From Magnaporthiopsis rhizophila (taxonomy: Eukaryota; Ascomycota; Sordariomycetes; Magnaporthales; Magnaporthaceae), in the NCBI GenBank assembly GCA_003049465.1, contig PYSS01000019.1, positions 310,001 through 374,000 of the forward strand: DNA of 64,000 nucleotides, read 5' to 3'. Within the stretch, counting starts at the first letter, position 1; each line of letters opens with the position of its first letter. Positions 47,489 to 58,982 of this stretch are shown here, one piece after another. Position numbers and translations under genes: made by a program. The notes under the pieces were generated by a model that was not told the origin of the DNA, did not search any database, and was given only the letters and a program-made list of their open reading frames with translations.

Positions 47489-49014
47489 ATGGCCTCGGTT
47501 GCGGCGTCGTCGTCGGTCGCGGGCGGCCTGGGGGCTCGCGTCCCCGAGGCCAAGAGCCAGAAGCTCAAGAAGAAGAAGATCCTGCTCATGGGCAAGAGCG
47601 GCTCGGGCAAGTCCAGCATGCGGTCAATCATATTCAGCAATTATCTGGCCAAGGACACGCGGAGACTGTGAGTTTGTCGCCGGCGCGCAGTGCTGTGCTT
47701 CTCCCAACTCGGGCCGTTGGAAAACAGCGGCGACGTCAACTTCCATCCTGCGATTGCAACTTGTTCCTCGAGGGTTGGCTTTTCCTTCATTCAACCTGTC
47801 GACAGAAGTGCCGTATTCCGTCGGCTGTGATGTGTTTTTCGTTCGTTTCATTGCCTAGTCCTTCCATGCTGCTCCCCATCATGGTTCCTCTCATCCGCAT
47901 ATCCCTGAGATGAGCGAACCTGTTGAACCGAACTCTCCCGTCCTCTATAACCATGAGCCACTTCCTTCGTAATTCTTCCAGCCTTTCATAGCCCAGCCGC
48001 CTATGCTAACCGAGTCCCAGCGGCGCTACTATTGATATCGACCTGTCTCACGTCAAGTTCCTAGGCAACCTGCAGCTGAACCTCTGGGACTGCGGCGGGC
48101 AGGAGGCGTTTATGGAGAACTACCTGTCGCAGCAGCGCCAGCACGTCTTCAACCACGTCGGCGTCATGATCTACGTCTTCGACATCGAGTCGCGCGACGT
48201 CGACCGCGACATGGCCACCTACGTCACCATCCTCTCGGGCCTGATGCAGTACTCGCCCTCGGCCAAGATCTTCGTCCTCATCCACAAGATGGACCTGATC
48301 CCCAACCAGACGAAGGAGGCCGTCTTCGTCGAGCGCGTCGCCCTGATCCGCCAGCGCACCGCCGAGTACATCGCCAGCGCGGGCGTCGTGCTGCCCCAGC
48401 CCCACCACCCGGGCGGCTCTGGCGGGCCCGATTTGACCCCCTTCGCCACCAGCATCTGGGACCAGTCGCTCTACAAGGCCTGGTCCGAGATCATCCACGA
48501 CCTGATCCCCAGCCTCTCGCTCATCGAGGAGCACCTCGAGAAGCTGGGCCGCCTGATCCAGGCCGAGGAGATCCAGCTGTTCGAGCGCACCTCGTTCCTA
48601 GTCGTGTCCTCGTGGGTCTCCGAGATTGGGTCCATGAACCCGTTCCAGGACCGCCAGGAGCGCCTCAGCAACATCCTCAAGGCCTACAAGTCGTCCCTGT
48701 CAAAGTACACGGGTACGCCGCGCAACTCGGAGCAGTTCAAGGACTTTGAGCTCAAGGTCGGCACCCGCTTCAGCCTCTTTATCACAAAGTTCACCACAAA
48801 CACCTACATCCTCTGCTGTCTCCCGCCGGGCGAGGCCCTCTACAACTCGGCCAAGATGAACGTCAAGATCGCCGCCCGCCTCTTCGAGGGCCTTGACAAT
48901 CCCGCCGCCGCGTCCGCAGCCACTCCCAAGGCTCCCATCACCGCCGCTGCCGGGCCCGGCGCTGGTGGCCACCCCGAGCCCTCAGCTGCAGGTGCTGTCG
49001 GGGCCGAAGCTTAG
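47489..49014 (+). CDS. gtr1: Rag-family GTPase Gtr1 (RagA/B-like)
   Basis: Two exons, join(47489..47667, 48021..49014), encode 390 aa. P-loop GKSGSGKS is at residues 35-42, then SMRSIIFSNYLAKDTRRLGA across the splice, the switch region NLWDCGGQEAF and the HKMDLI base-recognition motif. A roadblock-like C-terminal domain follows, then an Ala/Pro/Gly tail. These motifs identify the RagA/Gtr1 side of the Rag heterodimer, which recruits and activates TORC1 at the vacuole in response to amino acids. The ATG at 47489 is chosen because the conserved sequence starts about 25 residues later; the frame is open further upstream through a CAG-repeat leader. The intron is 353 nt, long for this genome. Confidence 0.95.
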
Positions 49015-49770
49015 GTGGGTTCCATGACATCAACTTGCTCCTGTTGAATGGCGCGCATTCATATGGATTTATTGTGCTGATCATCTATGGATGGAAGAGA
49101 AAGCCACTGATCTTCAAAATATTGTACATTTATGTTCCTTGGGATTTTCTGATACCCACTTGCTTAGCTTGCGATGGATGTGATTGCCGTATTTCCTACA
49201 CGGCTGCTATCCTGACAGCCTCTGCCACTCATTTGCGATGGAAGATTTATACTGGTGCCTTCTTTTGTCTCCACTACCTATACTCGCCCGGGTCGAGTGG
49301 CCCCGCTGTCAATGAAGAGCAGACTGAGCTACCATCACCATAGACTCGGCGCGGATTCTGTGACTTTTGGTGGTTGAAAGACATTTCACTGTTCGGTACC
49401 AAGTTCGAAATATGGTTAAAATGTCCCATCACGGTTCTCCCAACACATCCGGACACGCGGTCGACGCCGCATGTAGAGCCGACAACAGGGGATTCTTCAT
49501 AAAACCGTGCCGTCTATGCATCATCCTCATTGCTACCTATTTTGGGCAGCGCGTCATAAGAAAACTCTAATTTCTGAATGAGGTGGAACTTCAAAGCGCA
49601 AACCGTCCCGATATCTGCTGCCCCTGCTCAGCAGGCATCATTGGGGAAGTGAATAAACTAACAGATAGAGTGTCGGCGTGGACCAGTGTGCTGTGTCCCT
49701 GTAAGGGTTCAGTGCCGGTCTTTTGGGGAGGGATTTCTGGGCCTCGTTGACCTCAACGTCGCCCAAACTT
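49015..49770. other. Convergent 3' region, gtr1 / shp1
   Basis: No gene is seen. Confidence 0.5.
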
Positions 49771-51180
49771 TCAGACCCGCCTCACAACTGCCACGCCGCC
49801 CCGCTTGAACTCGTCCATCTCACCCAGCACCGCGCTGCGGTCAACGTGCTCCTTATTTGGGAACGTGGTGGCCAACACCCAATTGCGGGGTAGACTATCC
49901 AGGTTCAATTGCTGGACAAAGGCGTAGATGTCTGCGACCGTGTGTGTGGTGTTGAAGCGAGCGGGAACTCTCTTGCCGTCGGGAAGCTGAATGCGAATTG
50001 TCACAATCGGCTGAGACTCGTCCACCTCAGCTCGCCGGGCAGTGGCTCCGGTCGCCACTGTCGCGTCAAAGGAAGAGGAACTGATGTCTGGAACCAGACC
50101 TCCTAGCCGGTTTCCCTCGTCCATCCAGGGACGATAGACGTAGGGAAGCTGACGCCACTTCTGCTGGGCATGCTGCTGGACAGTCACATCTACTTCCTCG
50201 TTGGGTCGGATGCCCATACGTTTCCTGATGTCCTCGGGAACGTTGCCTTTTGCGATCTCGTCAAGGTACGTGCTGACATCTCGTTCATATTTGATCAGCT
50301 GATCTTCATTGATGCTGAAACCGTCTTCCCACAGGTGCAGGGTGTGCGGGACCTGCCGATTGAGGATTCGTTGATCGCTGAAACGCGGCATTGGCGTCCC
50401 TTGAGTGGCTGGAATTATACGAGATTCGGCGTCATCGCGACCAAGTTTCCGGCCCGCGCCGTAAAAGTGTCCGGACGGTGAGGAACCAGCGGCAGCTGCG
50501 GCCTCCGCTTTGCTGTTGACAATTGTGTCAGGCACATATGAGGCGACGCGGAAACTTGTGCGTGGTGTCCGATGTATGCGATAGTGATGTGAGCCAAGTA
50601 CATACCGCTGCGCACTGTTCACAATGCCTTCTGCCTTGGCGCGATTACGATTGCGAGCGTCCTCGGGGCCCTGCACCACCAACGCAGACTTCTCTCCTCC
50701 CACAACGTCGAGGTCTGCGTTATTCTCTTCTACATCGTTTTCATCCTTTTTCAGGTCGTTGATCGTGAACAGCTTGCCGACATTGCCTTGGGCCTGCTGG
50801 TGAGGCTGCGAGCGTGAGCTGCTGCCCTCGGTGTTCGAAACCTGGGCGCCACGAAGGGCTCGGCCACCAGTGTGGCCGGTTAGATGGCCAGTAGAGCTCT
50901 TGCTCTCGGCCGCATCCTTATTTCCACCGGCTGCTTCATCGTTTTGCGCCGCGGAGGGCTCTGGGGTGCCGTCGAATTCATCGTATTCCGCGTTTCTGTC
51001 CCAATTGTTTCTGTTCAGACTCTCCCTGGCCTTCGATGCTAGATGTTAGCGACGTCACACCGGGAGAATTAGGTGAGGTTGTGGTAGCCATACTTGAAGC
51101 TCTGTCGGTTCCGCGGCATTGATGGGCCGAGTAACGTCCTCGTCGTGGTTTTGTTTTTCGGAATCCGTCGAGAGGTCCAT
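49771..51180 (-). CDS. shp1: p47/Shp1-type UBX-domain Cdc48 cofactor
   Basis: Three exons, complement(49771..50512, 50606..51030, 51094..51180), encode 417 aa. The N-terminal part is poorly conserved but has a UBA-tail-like SLNRNNWDRNAEYDEFDG. The centre has the FYGAGRKLG and DQRILNRQV linker motifs. A SEP domain (HTLHLWEDGFSINEDQL, YLDEIAKGNVPEDIR) and a C-terminal UBX domain (IVTIRIQLPDGKRVPARFNT, LATTFPNKEH) complete the p47 layout. The family binds Cdc48/p97 and directs it to membrane fusion, phosphatase-1 regulation and autophagy. Introns are 63 and 93 nt with GTATG-type donors. It is divergent from mim1. Confidence 0.92.
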
Positions 51181-51990
51181 GGCAGTGGTGGAAAATATCG
51201 GATAGCAGCCGCGGGCAAATGTGGAAATGCGATGAAGAAGTCGGTGTCGTTTCCTATTCCGGACCGGAGGGATTGGAGTGGGCGGTTGTGTTGGATGATT
51301 GAAACTGGAATCGCGGAGCTGCTAGGAGCTAAGTTTGTTCGTTGCTTTGGCCCTGGCAAGGCAGCTCCTCAGTGACGACAAACAGTGGGGTGGGTGCCCC
51401 TCCAAACAGGCGCGATTATGTCATCCCATGCCGCCCAAGCAGGAGTGTTTTGTGTCAAGCACTGTACTCTGTAGTTTGGACCGCCAGTGTCATAAATATC
51501 GGGCCTGGAACAGCAAGCGCAGCCAGGTAAGAAAAGAACTAGGCTAAATTGCTGTACTCCTCTGCTTACGATGCGTAGAACATGCATGAGTAGAGCTACT
51601 GCTAGGTGCATGCTATGATCTCCGATCAATTTGGGGACCTGGTTTTGTGCAACTAAAGCGAGCGATGCACGATATGATTGTTACACGCACTGTGGCTGCT
51701 GTACTCGGGTGGCGGGTGCCTGGCCCAAGCTTCCGGATCCGGTCTGCGGCTGGCAGGTGTGGAGAAACTGGAACTGATTGACAAGACACATCCAAGCACG
51801 CACCTATACTGAGCTGCCATCGCCCACGGATTTTGCAACTGCAGTTACTGGCTGGCTAAGTGGCTCTTCTCTCTGGGCAGCAATCGCCAGGCCAAGGAGT
51901 GTCGTAGGGCGACCATTTGCCCTGGTCAGCACGGTTCGCCCGATTTCGCTCTTCGACGCATTGACGGACAGATTTGATCGCGACCCTGCG
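51181..51990. other. Divergent promoter region, shp1 / mim1
   Basis: No gene is seen. The mim1 frame is open upstream to about 51778 but lacks conserved sequence there. Confidence 0.5.
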
Positions 51991-52474
51991 ATGACCTCCG
52001 ACGACCGCTCAAGCCACCTAGCCGAGTCCGGCGTGACGATCCGCTCCGACAGTGAGCAGTACTCAGGCGGAGAAGATATTTCCACGTCGCCCCCTTCGTC
52101 CTCCTCCCCCGCCATCATACTTTACCAGCCCCCAACTGTCTGGTCTCTTCTCCGGAGCGCCGCCATAAACCTGCTGTTGCCCTTTGTCAATGGCGTGATG
52201 TTGGGGTTCGGCGAGCTTTTCGCCCATGAGGCGGCTTTCAGACTCGGCTGGAGTGGCACCAGGGTACGTTGCAGCGGAGGCAAGCCGATCGAGCATCGGC
52301 GGGCAGGGATAGGACCAAGCGCCAAGTACGTACAGAAACGGAAGGGCTGACATGCGCGCGCTATAGATCTTTCCTCTTTCTCGGAGATCAAGACACCCAG
52401 CTGGTCCTGGTCTCGAAGTTGTAGACAGGCCGCGGCCGTCAACAGGTCTTCAGGACCTGGCAAGCCTGGAATGA
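51991..52474 (+). CDS. mim1: Mitochondrial outer-membrane import protein Mim1/Tom13
   Basis: Two exons, join(51991..52263, 52367..52474), encode 126 aa. A short Ser/Asp-rich acidic N-terminus is followed by the diagnostic segment WSLLRSAAINLLLPFVNGVM and LGFGELFAHEAAFRLGW, containing the single membrane helix, then, across the 103-nt intron, IFPLSRR. Mim1 forms the MIM complex that inserts alpha-helical proteins and helps assemble the TOM translocase in the outer membrane. The ATG at 51991 is chosen because the preceding open frame is not conserved-looking and other Mim1 proteins are this short. The oxa1 gene follows on the same strand after about 600 bp. Confidence 0.92.
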
Positions 52475-53071
52475 TAGGGTTTGCCCAGGCGCTGTGCTTC
52501 GCTTCGCGCTCTTCCAAGGCAGCATAACTATGGGGGCGCTGGGTGCTGGGCCATGGGATGGTAGTACCGGCCCCCTCTGAGAACGAGCCGCCGTTTGAGG
52601 CTAGGCTCTTGGTGATCGTGACGACGAAGGCTGTATGCAGAGGTTGCATGAGCTTTCACAGGAGTCGGCTTAGTGGGCAGCTTCTGGAACGAGGGTGCAC
52701 CTCACTCTGTATAGAAAATTCCAAAAGCCATCTGGACGAGTTGGACTAGGGGGAAACATAGCTTGAAATTTACACCGGATTTTGTGGAAGCTGATATGTC
52801 AAGCTCTGGGGGAATTTTGGAGATTGTTTTTTTTTTATGGTAGCCCTTGGGCACTGTTTCTGTTCTCCTTCATGCGTTGCTGCGCGGTTTGCGGCGGGAT
52901 GCTGCTCAGTGTAGGATGTGGTTTTGCGCACAGACCACGCGCACCCACCTCTGCTTGACCCACTAAAAAAAATCGAGACCGGAAGCCCGACAGCATCTCG
53001 GCAAGATCTCGATCCTGTTGGAGGGATGAGCAAGTTGCCCGTGCCGCGATCCAAACGACAAGAATTTGGAA
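52475..53071. other. Intergenic between mim1 and oxa1
   Basis: It contains the mim1 3' region and the oxa1 promoter. No gene is seen. Confidence 0.5.
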
Positions 53072-54655
53072 ATGCTGCCAAACAGAGGGATATCAAGATG
53101 CCTAGCTAGGCAAAGGCTTGACTCGAAGGTGAGATCAGTGGTGTGGGCCAGCGCGGCACACATGGCTCTGGGAAATAGCATACATATTTTGGAGGCTAGG
53201 AACTGACCTTGGTCGAGCGCGCCACCACTCTCACAGTTTTTGACGGCATGCCCACAACCCATAAGGCCAACCGGGGGAGCTAGGCAATATGGGACTACCG
53301 TGCGCACCAATGCCGGCACCAGCGCCATCAGATTCTCACAGACAGCCGGCCTGGTGGGGGGATCGAGCAGGATAGTGATCACCTTCCCAGGAGCCGCCGG
53401 TGCCGGCACCGTGGGAATGCTTGTCCAGGGCAAGATATCCCCGCTCGCCCCTGCCACGCAGGTGCGCAATGCCTCGACAGGGCCGCCGTCCCCCGCCGCA
53501 GGCTCTCCCGAGGCTGCCGCCACCTCCCTCCCCGATCACCCCGCGATCGACACCAGCAGCCTAGACAACCTCTTCGAGGGCTCGCGCCTTCTCGATATGC
53601 ACGACCACATAGGCTATCTCAAGGAGTTAGGACTTGAGTTTGGCTGGGGCCCTACGTCTATGGTACAATGGACGCTGGAACACATCCACGTCTACACTGG
53701 CTTGCCTTGGTGGGCCTCGATAGTGGCGTTTGCTGTCGGGCTGAGGGCCCTTGTTCTAAAGCCCGTCTGGACTGCCTACATTCATTCCAACAAAATGCAG
53801 ATCCTGCGCAAGGACCCCAAACACGCGGCCGACTACGCCGAGATGCAGCGCCTGCTCACGTCGACCGATCCTAACAGGAACATGCTCATTGCCCAAGTAC
53901 GGCAGAGGATCTCGCTCGCCCAAAAGGCAGCCGGCGTCAGCGTCATGAAGACGATGCTGCCAATGCTGCAAGTGCCCATCGGCTTTGGCGCCTTCCGCCT
54001 CCTCAACAATGCCGCGAAGCTCCCCGTGCCAAGCTTTGAGACGGGAGGCGTGCTCTGGTTTACGGACCTGACCGCCGCAGACCCCTATTACGTGCTCCCC
54101 ATGATCTCGACGAGCCTTGTCCTCTTCATGTTCCGCACTCTGCAGACAAACGGAACCATGGATCCCAGCCAGGCACCTATCCTGAAGATGATGCAATACA
54201 TCCTGACGCCTATCACCTTCTTCGCAACCCTCAACCTGAATGCTGGCGTCCAGATATATCTTGCCGTCTCCAGCTTTCTTCAAATACTCCAGACTCAGAT
54301 TCAAAACCGGCCCGCAATGCGGAAGCTGGCTGGCCTTCCGCCACTCGGTGCCCGGACAGCCGCTGCTGGCAATCCAAAGATCAAGTGGGAGGCGCCTCGC
54401 ACAATCAGCACGACAGCTACCGTCCATGATGAGGGTGAGAGTGTTGGGCGCAAGAGCCCCGTTTCCGAGTTCAAGGACGCCTGGAAGGGCACACGTGAAA
54501 AGATCAAGAGTTACAGCGGGAATGGCCAGGCAAAGAAGGCGGCTGCTGCTGCCGAGGAGTACGAGCAGAAGAGGCGAAACGAAGAGGAGGAGAAGTTCCT
54601 CGCACGGCGGGACGACGCTCAGCGCAGGAACAGAAGGCCCCGCCGCAGCCAGTGA
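53072..54655 (+). CDS. oxa1: Mitochondrial inner-membrane insertase Oxa1
   Basis: Two exons, join(53072..53128, 53237..54655), encode 491 aa. The large exon has no suitable ATG before the conserved part. A 19-codon first exon (MLPNRGISRCLARQRLDSK) upstream supplies a typical Arg-rich mitochondrial presequence and joins in phase through a GTGAGA donor and TCACAG acceptor. The core is the YidC/Oxa1 fold: GPTSMVQWTLEHIHVYTGLP, WWASIVAFAVGLRALVLKP, a coiled hairpin with Lys/Gln residues, VPIGFGAFRLLNN and further membrane spans, then a long basic C-terminal tail rich in Lys, Arg and Glu that should contact mitoribosomes. It inserts mitochondrially encoded respiratory-chain proteins. Confidence 0.93.
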
Positions 54656-55010
54656 AGGAGGGAAGCAACGCGAAAGGAGGCCAGAGGAAAGACAAGACAA
54701 CAAGATGACGTTCATCGGGTGAGTAGCTCTAACATGCACGTGCTGGGACGCTGTATCTTGGGCGAGGCAGCATGCGGACAAGAGGCGCCAGTGTCGCTTT
54801 TCCATCCTGCCTATTCTCTATATTTGGTCAAGCGTTGATGTCCCTTGCTGCGGCACTCGACGGTCAGGCTCCCCTTGTATGTATGTGTAACGGTGGTGAC
54901 CTGTACTATAATAGAGGCTAAAAACTACCACTCGGGCGATTCTAGAAGTACTTGTTTATTGCAATAACTAAGAGCGCGCGTCTATGTGTTGATGTATTGA
55001 TAATTCGCTG
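54656..55010. other. Convergent 3' region, oxa1 / HET
   Basis: No gene is seen. Confidence 0.5.
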
Positions 55011-56984
55011 TCACACAATGTAAACGGTTCGATTCTCCTGCCTTCCAAAAAATGGTACGGGAAGATGCTTATGGATACCATTCGAGAGAACATAGTACCC
55101 TTTGTTGGGACCGCTCGGGGCTATAACCCATGGGCCCTTTGGCAGTCTTCTGAACGATCCCACTCTGACACACCAGACATTGGGCTCCTGCGACCAACTG
55201 TTCCGGACGGGATGTAGGATGATGCCGATCAGATATTCTTTCTGGGTTTTTAGGTCGGACCCTGTTAACACCATCTTCAGGTCTCCACGAGGAACGAGGG
55301 GTCCAGCCGGAGCCCAGTCGAGCTCCCAGATCCAGTCGCCATGGGGGTCGATAGCTTCAACATCTGCTTGCCACTTGAACCTGTTACCGGTGGTGCCAAG
55401 GCGGACACGATGCAGGTCGGAAGGAAGGTCGACCACCCTGCCGCATATCTTGATCTCAGCGAATTCGGGCTCTCCAAACTCGTTCAACTTTCCTTCCTTG
55501 CGCTTGACGTAGGTGACAAGGCTGCACATTGGTTTGCCCATCCCGAACACAGGCCAGTTAACATTTCCCAGAAGCCCCCAGCTCCAAGTGGGACAGACGT
55601 AGTTTTCGCGGAACCTCATGAAACTGAGAAGCTCTTCCAGCTCTCCCTGTGGCGGGGTGTTTGTCGACCAGGCCAACCCGTAATACAGGTTGTGGTTCCA
55701 GAGGCCGGCAAGGTATTTGTTTGCTGGGAACCTCTTCCTGAACCCGTACCAAGCCGCGATCCCAGATAGGCCGGGGAGGAAGTCGGAGCGCCTGGTAAAG
55801 CCACCGTGGCGGGCGCTGTATCCAATTGCGATGTCGATCCATTGGAGATCCTGCGTTTCCTCGTGCACAGCTTGGTTGATCCTGCCGTGCCACCCAAGCC
55901 TTTCCAGCGGCGTCGCGACGCCCTTCAGCAGGGTCTTTTTTGGCCCGAAGAAGATCATGGCGGAGTCGGTGAAGGCCAGGATGCGCCGCGACATGAGGCC
56001 CTCCTGAAAGGTCCACCCTCGTTTGAGCCAGTGCGAGTAGTCGAGGTTGTAGCTTATGAAGTCGGCTATGCCCGATCTCTGGCCCAGGGGCTGGTTGAGC
56101 CTTTTCACCCCCTGACAGTCAACGAAGCTGACCCTGAAGCGCCCCGAGGCGGTTGGCGAGAGATTAGAGTCCCACGGGATTTTCAGTGCCCGCTCCTGTG
56201 GTCTGATGAAGCTCTCTTGGCATGAGGACGAGGCCAAGGCGGCGAGGGTGACATGGGAGCCTTGGTAGATCCTGTCCATGTTCAGAGCCTCAGACTCCCA
56301 ATCGGCCCGCGCCTCCTCGTCAGAGCCTTGCAAGATGCACAAGGCATCGACCCAGAGGTAGGGGATCGACAGTGCCCGGGTTACATTGACGGCATCTCGT
56401 AAAGAAGGCGTCATCTCTTCTTCGGGGATGCCCCGCATGCGCTCGGCTAAGGAATCCTTGGTAGTCTTCAGCTGCCGCTCTGCGTCCTCCGGAGGCCCCC
56501 AACAGTAGCTCAGGGCGGCATAATTCCACCGCTCCAGATGACGTTTTTCGCTGGTCCGTACCACTAATTTTGGAGGGTGGCTTCGAACGTCGACAAGCCT
56601 CTTTGGAATGACTCCTTCGTGAGGCCTTCTGAGACTAAGGATCTCCACCACCTTGCCGTTTTCTGTGGAGCGACTGAAGCTCACGTTCGGATTATTCCAC
56701 GGATCCCATTGAATTGATTCCTGTATTCTCTTTTTGGCCCAACTTGCATCTTCTGCGTTGAAGCGGTCAGGGCCAGAGAAAGTCCGTCGGAGCCTCAGCC
56801 ACTGCAATATTGACTCGGCTGGTTATGTGCATAGAGTCAGTTTAGGCCAAGGAGGAAGAGGATAAGGTGTGGAGACATGACAAGGGACAAGTAGAAAAGA
56901 GGTTGAAGTGAAAAGCGAAGAGGAAGAATATAAAAATACAGATACATGTGCAATATCACACAGAGGAGTGAGAGTAATAAGTAA

Positions 56985-57044
<60 letters not shown>

Positions 57045-57826
57045 NAAAAAAAAAAAAAAAACAGAAAGAAAAAGAGAAAGAAAAGGGGGACAAGAGGGAA
57101 AAAAAAAGAGGGAAAAAAAGGGGGAAAAGAGAAATACGACGATAGGATGCGCATGGCGTGGGAACAATGGATTTGAGATGTGATTCAAACAAATTTAAAT
57201 AAGAATGCCTAATAGGCCCTGAGTTTAGGGAGAAAGAGTGTTGGGCACGTACCATTTCCGTAGATTGAAGTTGTGCAGGGATCGAGGCGGAAAATAAGAC
57301 CGATACCGATCTCCGGCTGCGTGGGGCGACAGACGGCAACGTACAGGTGTAAGTCTCCTAGGTGGCTATCCTCGGAGTCGCAAAAGTCGGCTTTCCAATG
57401 ATAGGATGAGAAATAAATGCAGACTTCGGTCTCCTTTTCTTCCCCAATACGGACGTTTTGGTACTCATCGTTATTGAGGACCTGGTCCGTCGTAAGGGCT
57501 TCGTAGAGAATGTCGCAGAAGAAGCAGCCTTGGAGGGCCGACTCCTCCAGCCGTGGGAACTCGGGGGCATGGTCTCTGAGCAAGAGTTGGCGCATAGGCA
57601 AAGCCTCATCTTCCTTAATCTGAGGATAGTACCACGATGTGTAGTTGTCTGTCTCGTACGTTCCCGGCATGACGAGATACGGGGGATTGCCATCCTCTGG
57701 GGTGGCCTTGGAGCCGCCCGCGGCCTTGTCATCAAACGTGAGGCCCACGCAACACGCTCCGCATAGAGGGTGGTTGGGCTTGTTGGCAGTGCTGTTGGCA
57801 CCTTCTGCGTGGGCGGCTGGGTCCAT
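55011..57826 (-). CDS. HET-domain (heterokaryon incompatibility) protein
   Basis: Two exons, complement(55011..56818, 57253..57826), encode 793 aa; splice SIYGN|AESILQWL. The HET domain is clear: NYAALSYCWG at about 290-299, SLRDAVNVTRAL, and LSIPYLWVDALCILQ at about 342-356, then W-E/MDRIYQGSHVTLAA. The N-terminal part has Cys pairs (CGACC, CFFCDILYEAL) and the C-terminal part (CPTWSWGLLGNVNWP, then a beta-rich region) is as usual for long HET proteins. HET proteins trigger cell death after fusion of incompatible strains, or act in related immune-like responses; the partner is unknown. Catalytically relevant TIR-like residues were not checked. The single intron (434 nt) is unusually long and contains the A-run with one undetermined base. 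Confidence 0.9.
56986..57061. repeat. ~76-nt poly-A run with an undetermined base
   Basis: An almost pure A homopolymer inside the HET gene intron (poly-T on the coding strand), with N at 57045, followed by an A/G-rich stretch to about 57140. The true length is uncertain. Confidence 0.9.
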
Positions 57827-58532
57827 TGTTGGTGGCGTGTGTGCTCTGTCGTGTTGTGTTTGTATGTGGGATGTGTTGTTGCGAGGGCAGGATGCGAGCC
57901 TCTGTGGGCGGCGATGTCGGGACTTGGGAGAGAGGACATGGCGGGGGACGACGGCTGGATAATAGGTAGCCAACTCGAGCTTCAAGGAGGCGGAGGCAGC
58001 GGCCGGGGGTTAAGCGGCGCAGTGGCAGACGGCATACCACTCCAGGCGGCAAATGGCATGCAGGCAATGGGCTGTTGGCAGTTTGTGCGGGCCCCGACAG
58101 CAAAGCGGGCAGCCAATAATAAGTTCACAGGACAGGGGTCTGGCGGCTACATGGACCAGGCCGAATAACGCCCGTCAACCCAGAGAGGATATCTATTTAG
58201 AGGTAGATGCTAGAGATTGCTGCCGAATACTCCGAAAATAGTCGGAACAAGATACCTATTTCATTTTCGTGGAATGAGTCTTTGGCGCATCCCGTCTGTC
58301 CATGCGGAAGAAACAAAATAGAGGCCGAGGATTGCCTCGCGAAGTGTCAGATGCGAGGACGAAGAAAAGGAAAAGCGGAGACGATAGGCTGTGCAACGCA
58401 GACTGGGCGATCTTCGTATTCCATGGCAGGTGCCGGCGAAAGTAGAAAATGAGGTAAATATGAAAACGTAAGGCGAAAAATGTTATCCAATTGGTACCCT
58501 CCTCCAGACATCCCAGGCTGCGGGTCACTCCT
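57827..58532. other. Intergenic between HET and hydrophobin-like genes
   Basis: HET promoter region and 3' end of the next gene. No gene is seen. Confidence 0.5.
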
Positions 58533-58982
58533 TCAGGGGCCGATGTAGTCGGAGCAGAGATAGATGCTCATCCCGGTGCCAGGGTTGGTGTAGCCCTAGA
58601 GATGTAGAAAAAAATGATCGTCAGAGCCGAGGCGTTTGACAGCATCATAACATGGGCAGCGGAGACGGCACTCACGATGCTTTGGCAGCAGCCCTGGGAC
58701 CTGTACGGCGGACCGGCGTTGCACTCCCAGGTTGGGTTTTCGGACCCCATTTGGTGCGCTGGGATGCCTGGACGCATTTGTCTACTTCGTTAGTCGTTCA
58801 TCTCCCTGACCGAAAAGCCGTGCGTTTGAAGGATTCGCCTGACAGTTGAGGGCCACCTGGCCATCCTTCCCCATACAGCAGACCGGCTTGAAGCCGTTCT
58901 CGGTTACACCGGGGCAGGAGAAGGCTGACGCCGACGAGAGCATGGAGGCCAGAGTGGCGAGGATGAGGGTATGACGGAGCAT
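58533..58982 (-). CDS. Eight-cysteine hydrophobin-like secreted protein
   Basis: Three exons, complement(58533..58595, 58676..58767, 58844..58982), encode 97 aa. A signal peptide of about 20 residues (MLRHTLILATLASMLSSASA) is followed by a mature protein of about 77 residues with exactly eight Cys in the order C-CC-C-C-CC-C; the gaps are 11, 10, 14, 10 and 16, and six residues follow the last Cys. That order is the hydrophobin signature and most spacings are near class II, but the last gap is longer than usual (about 10). Intron 1 uses a GTCAGG donor; the joint recreates the fourth Cys (LNC|IPAH), which supports it. If it is a hydrophobin, it would coat spores or hyphae. Other 8-Cys effector-like families are the alternative. 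Confidence 0.65.
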
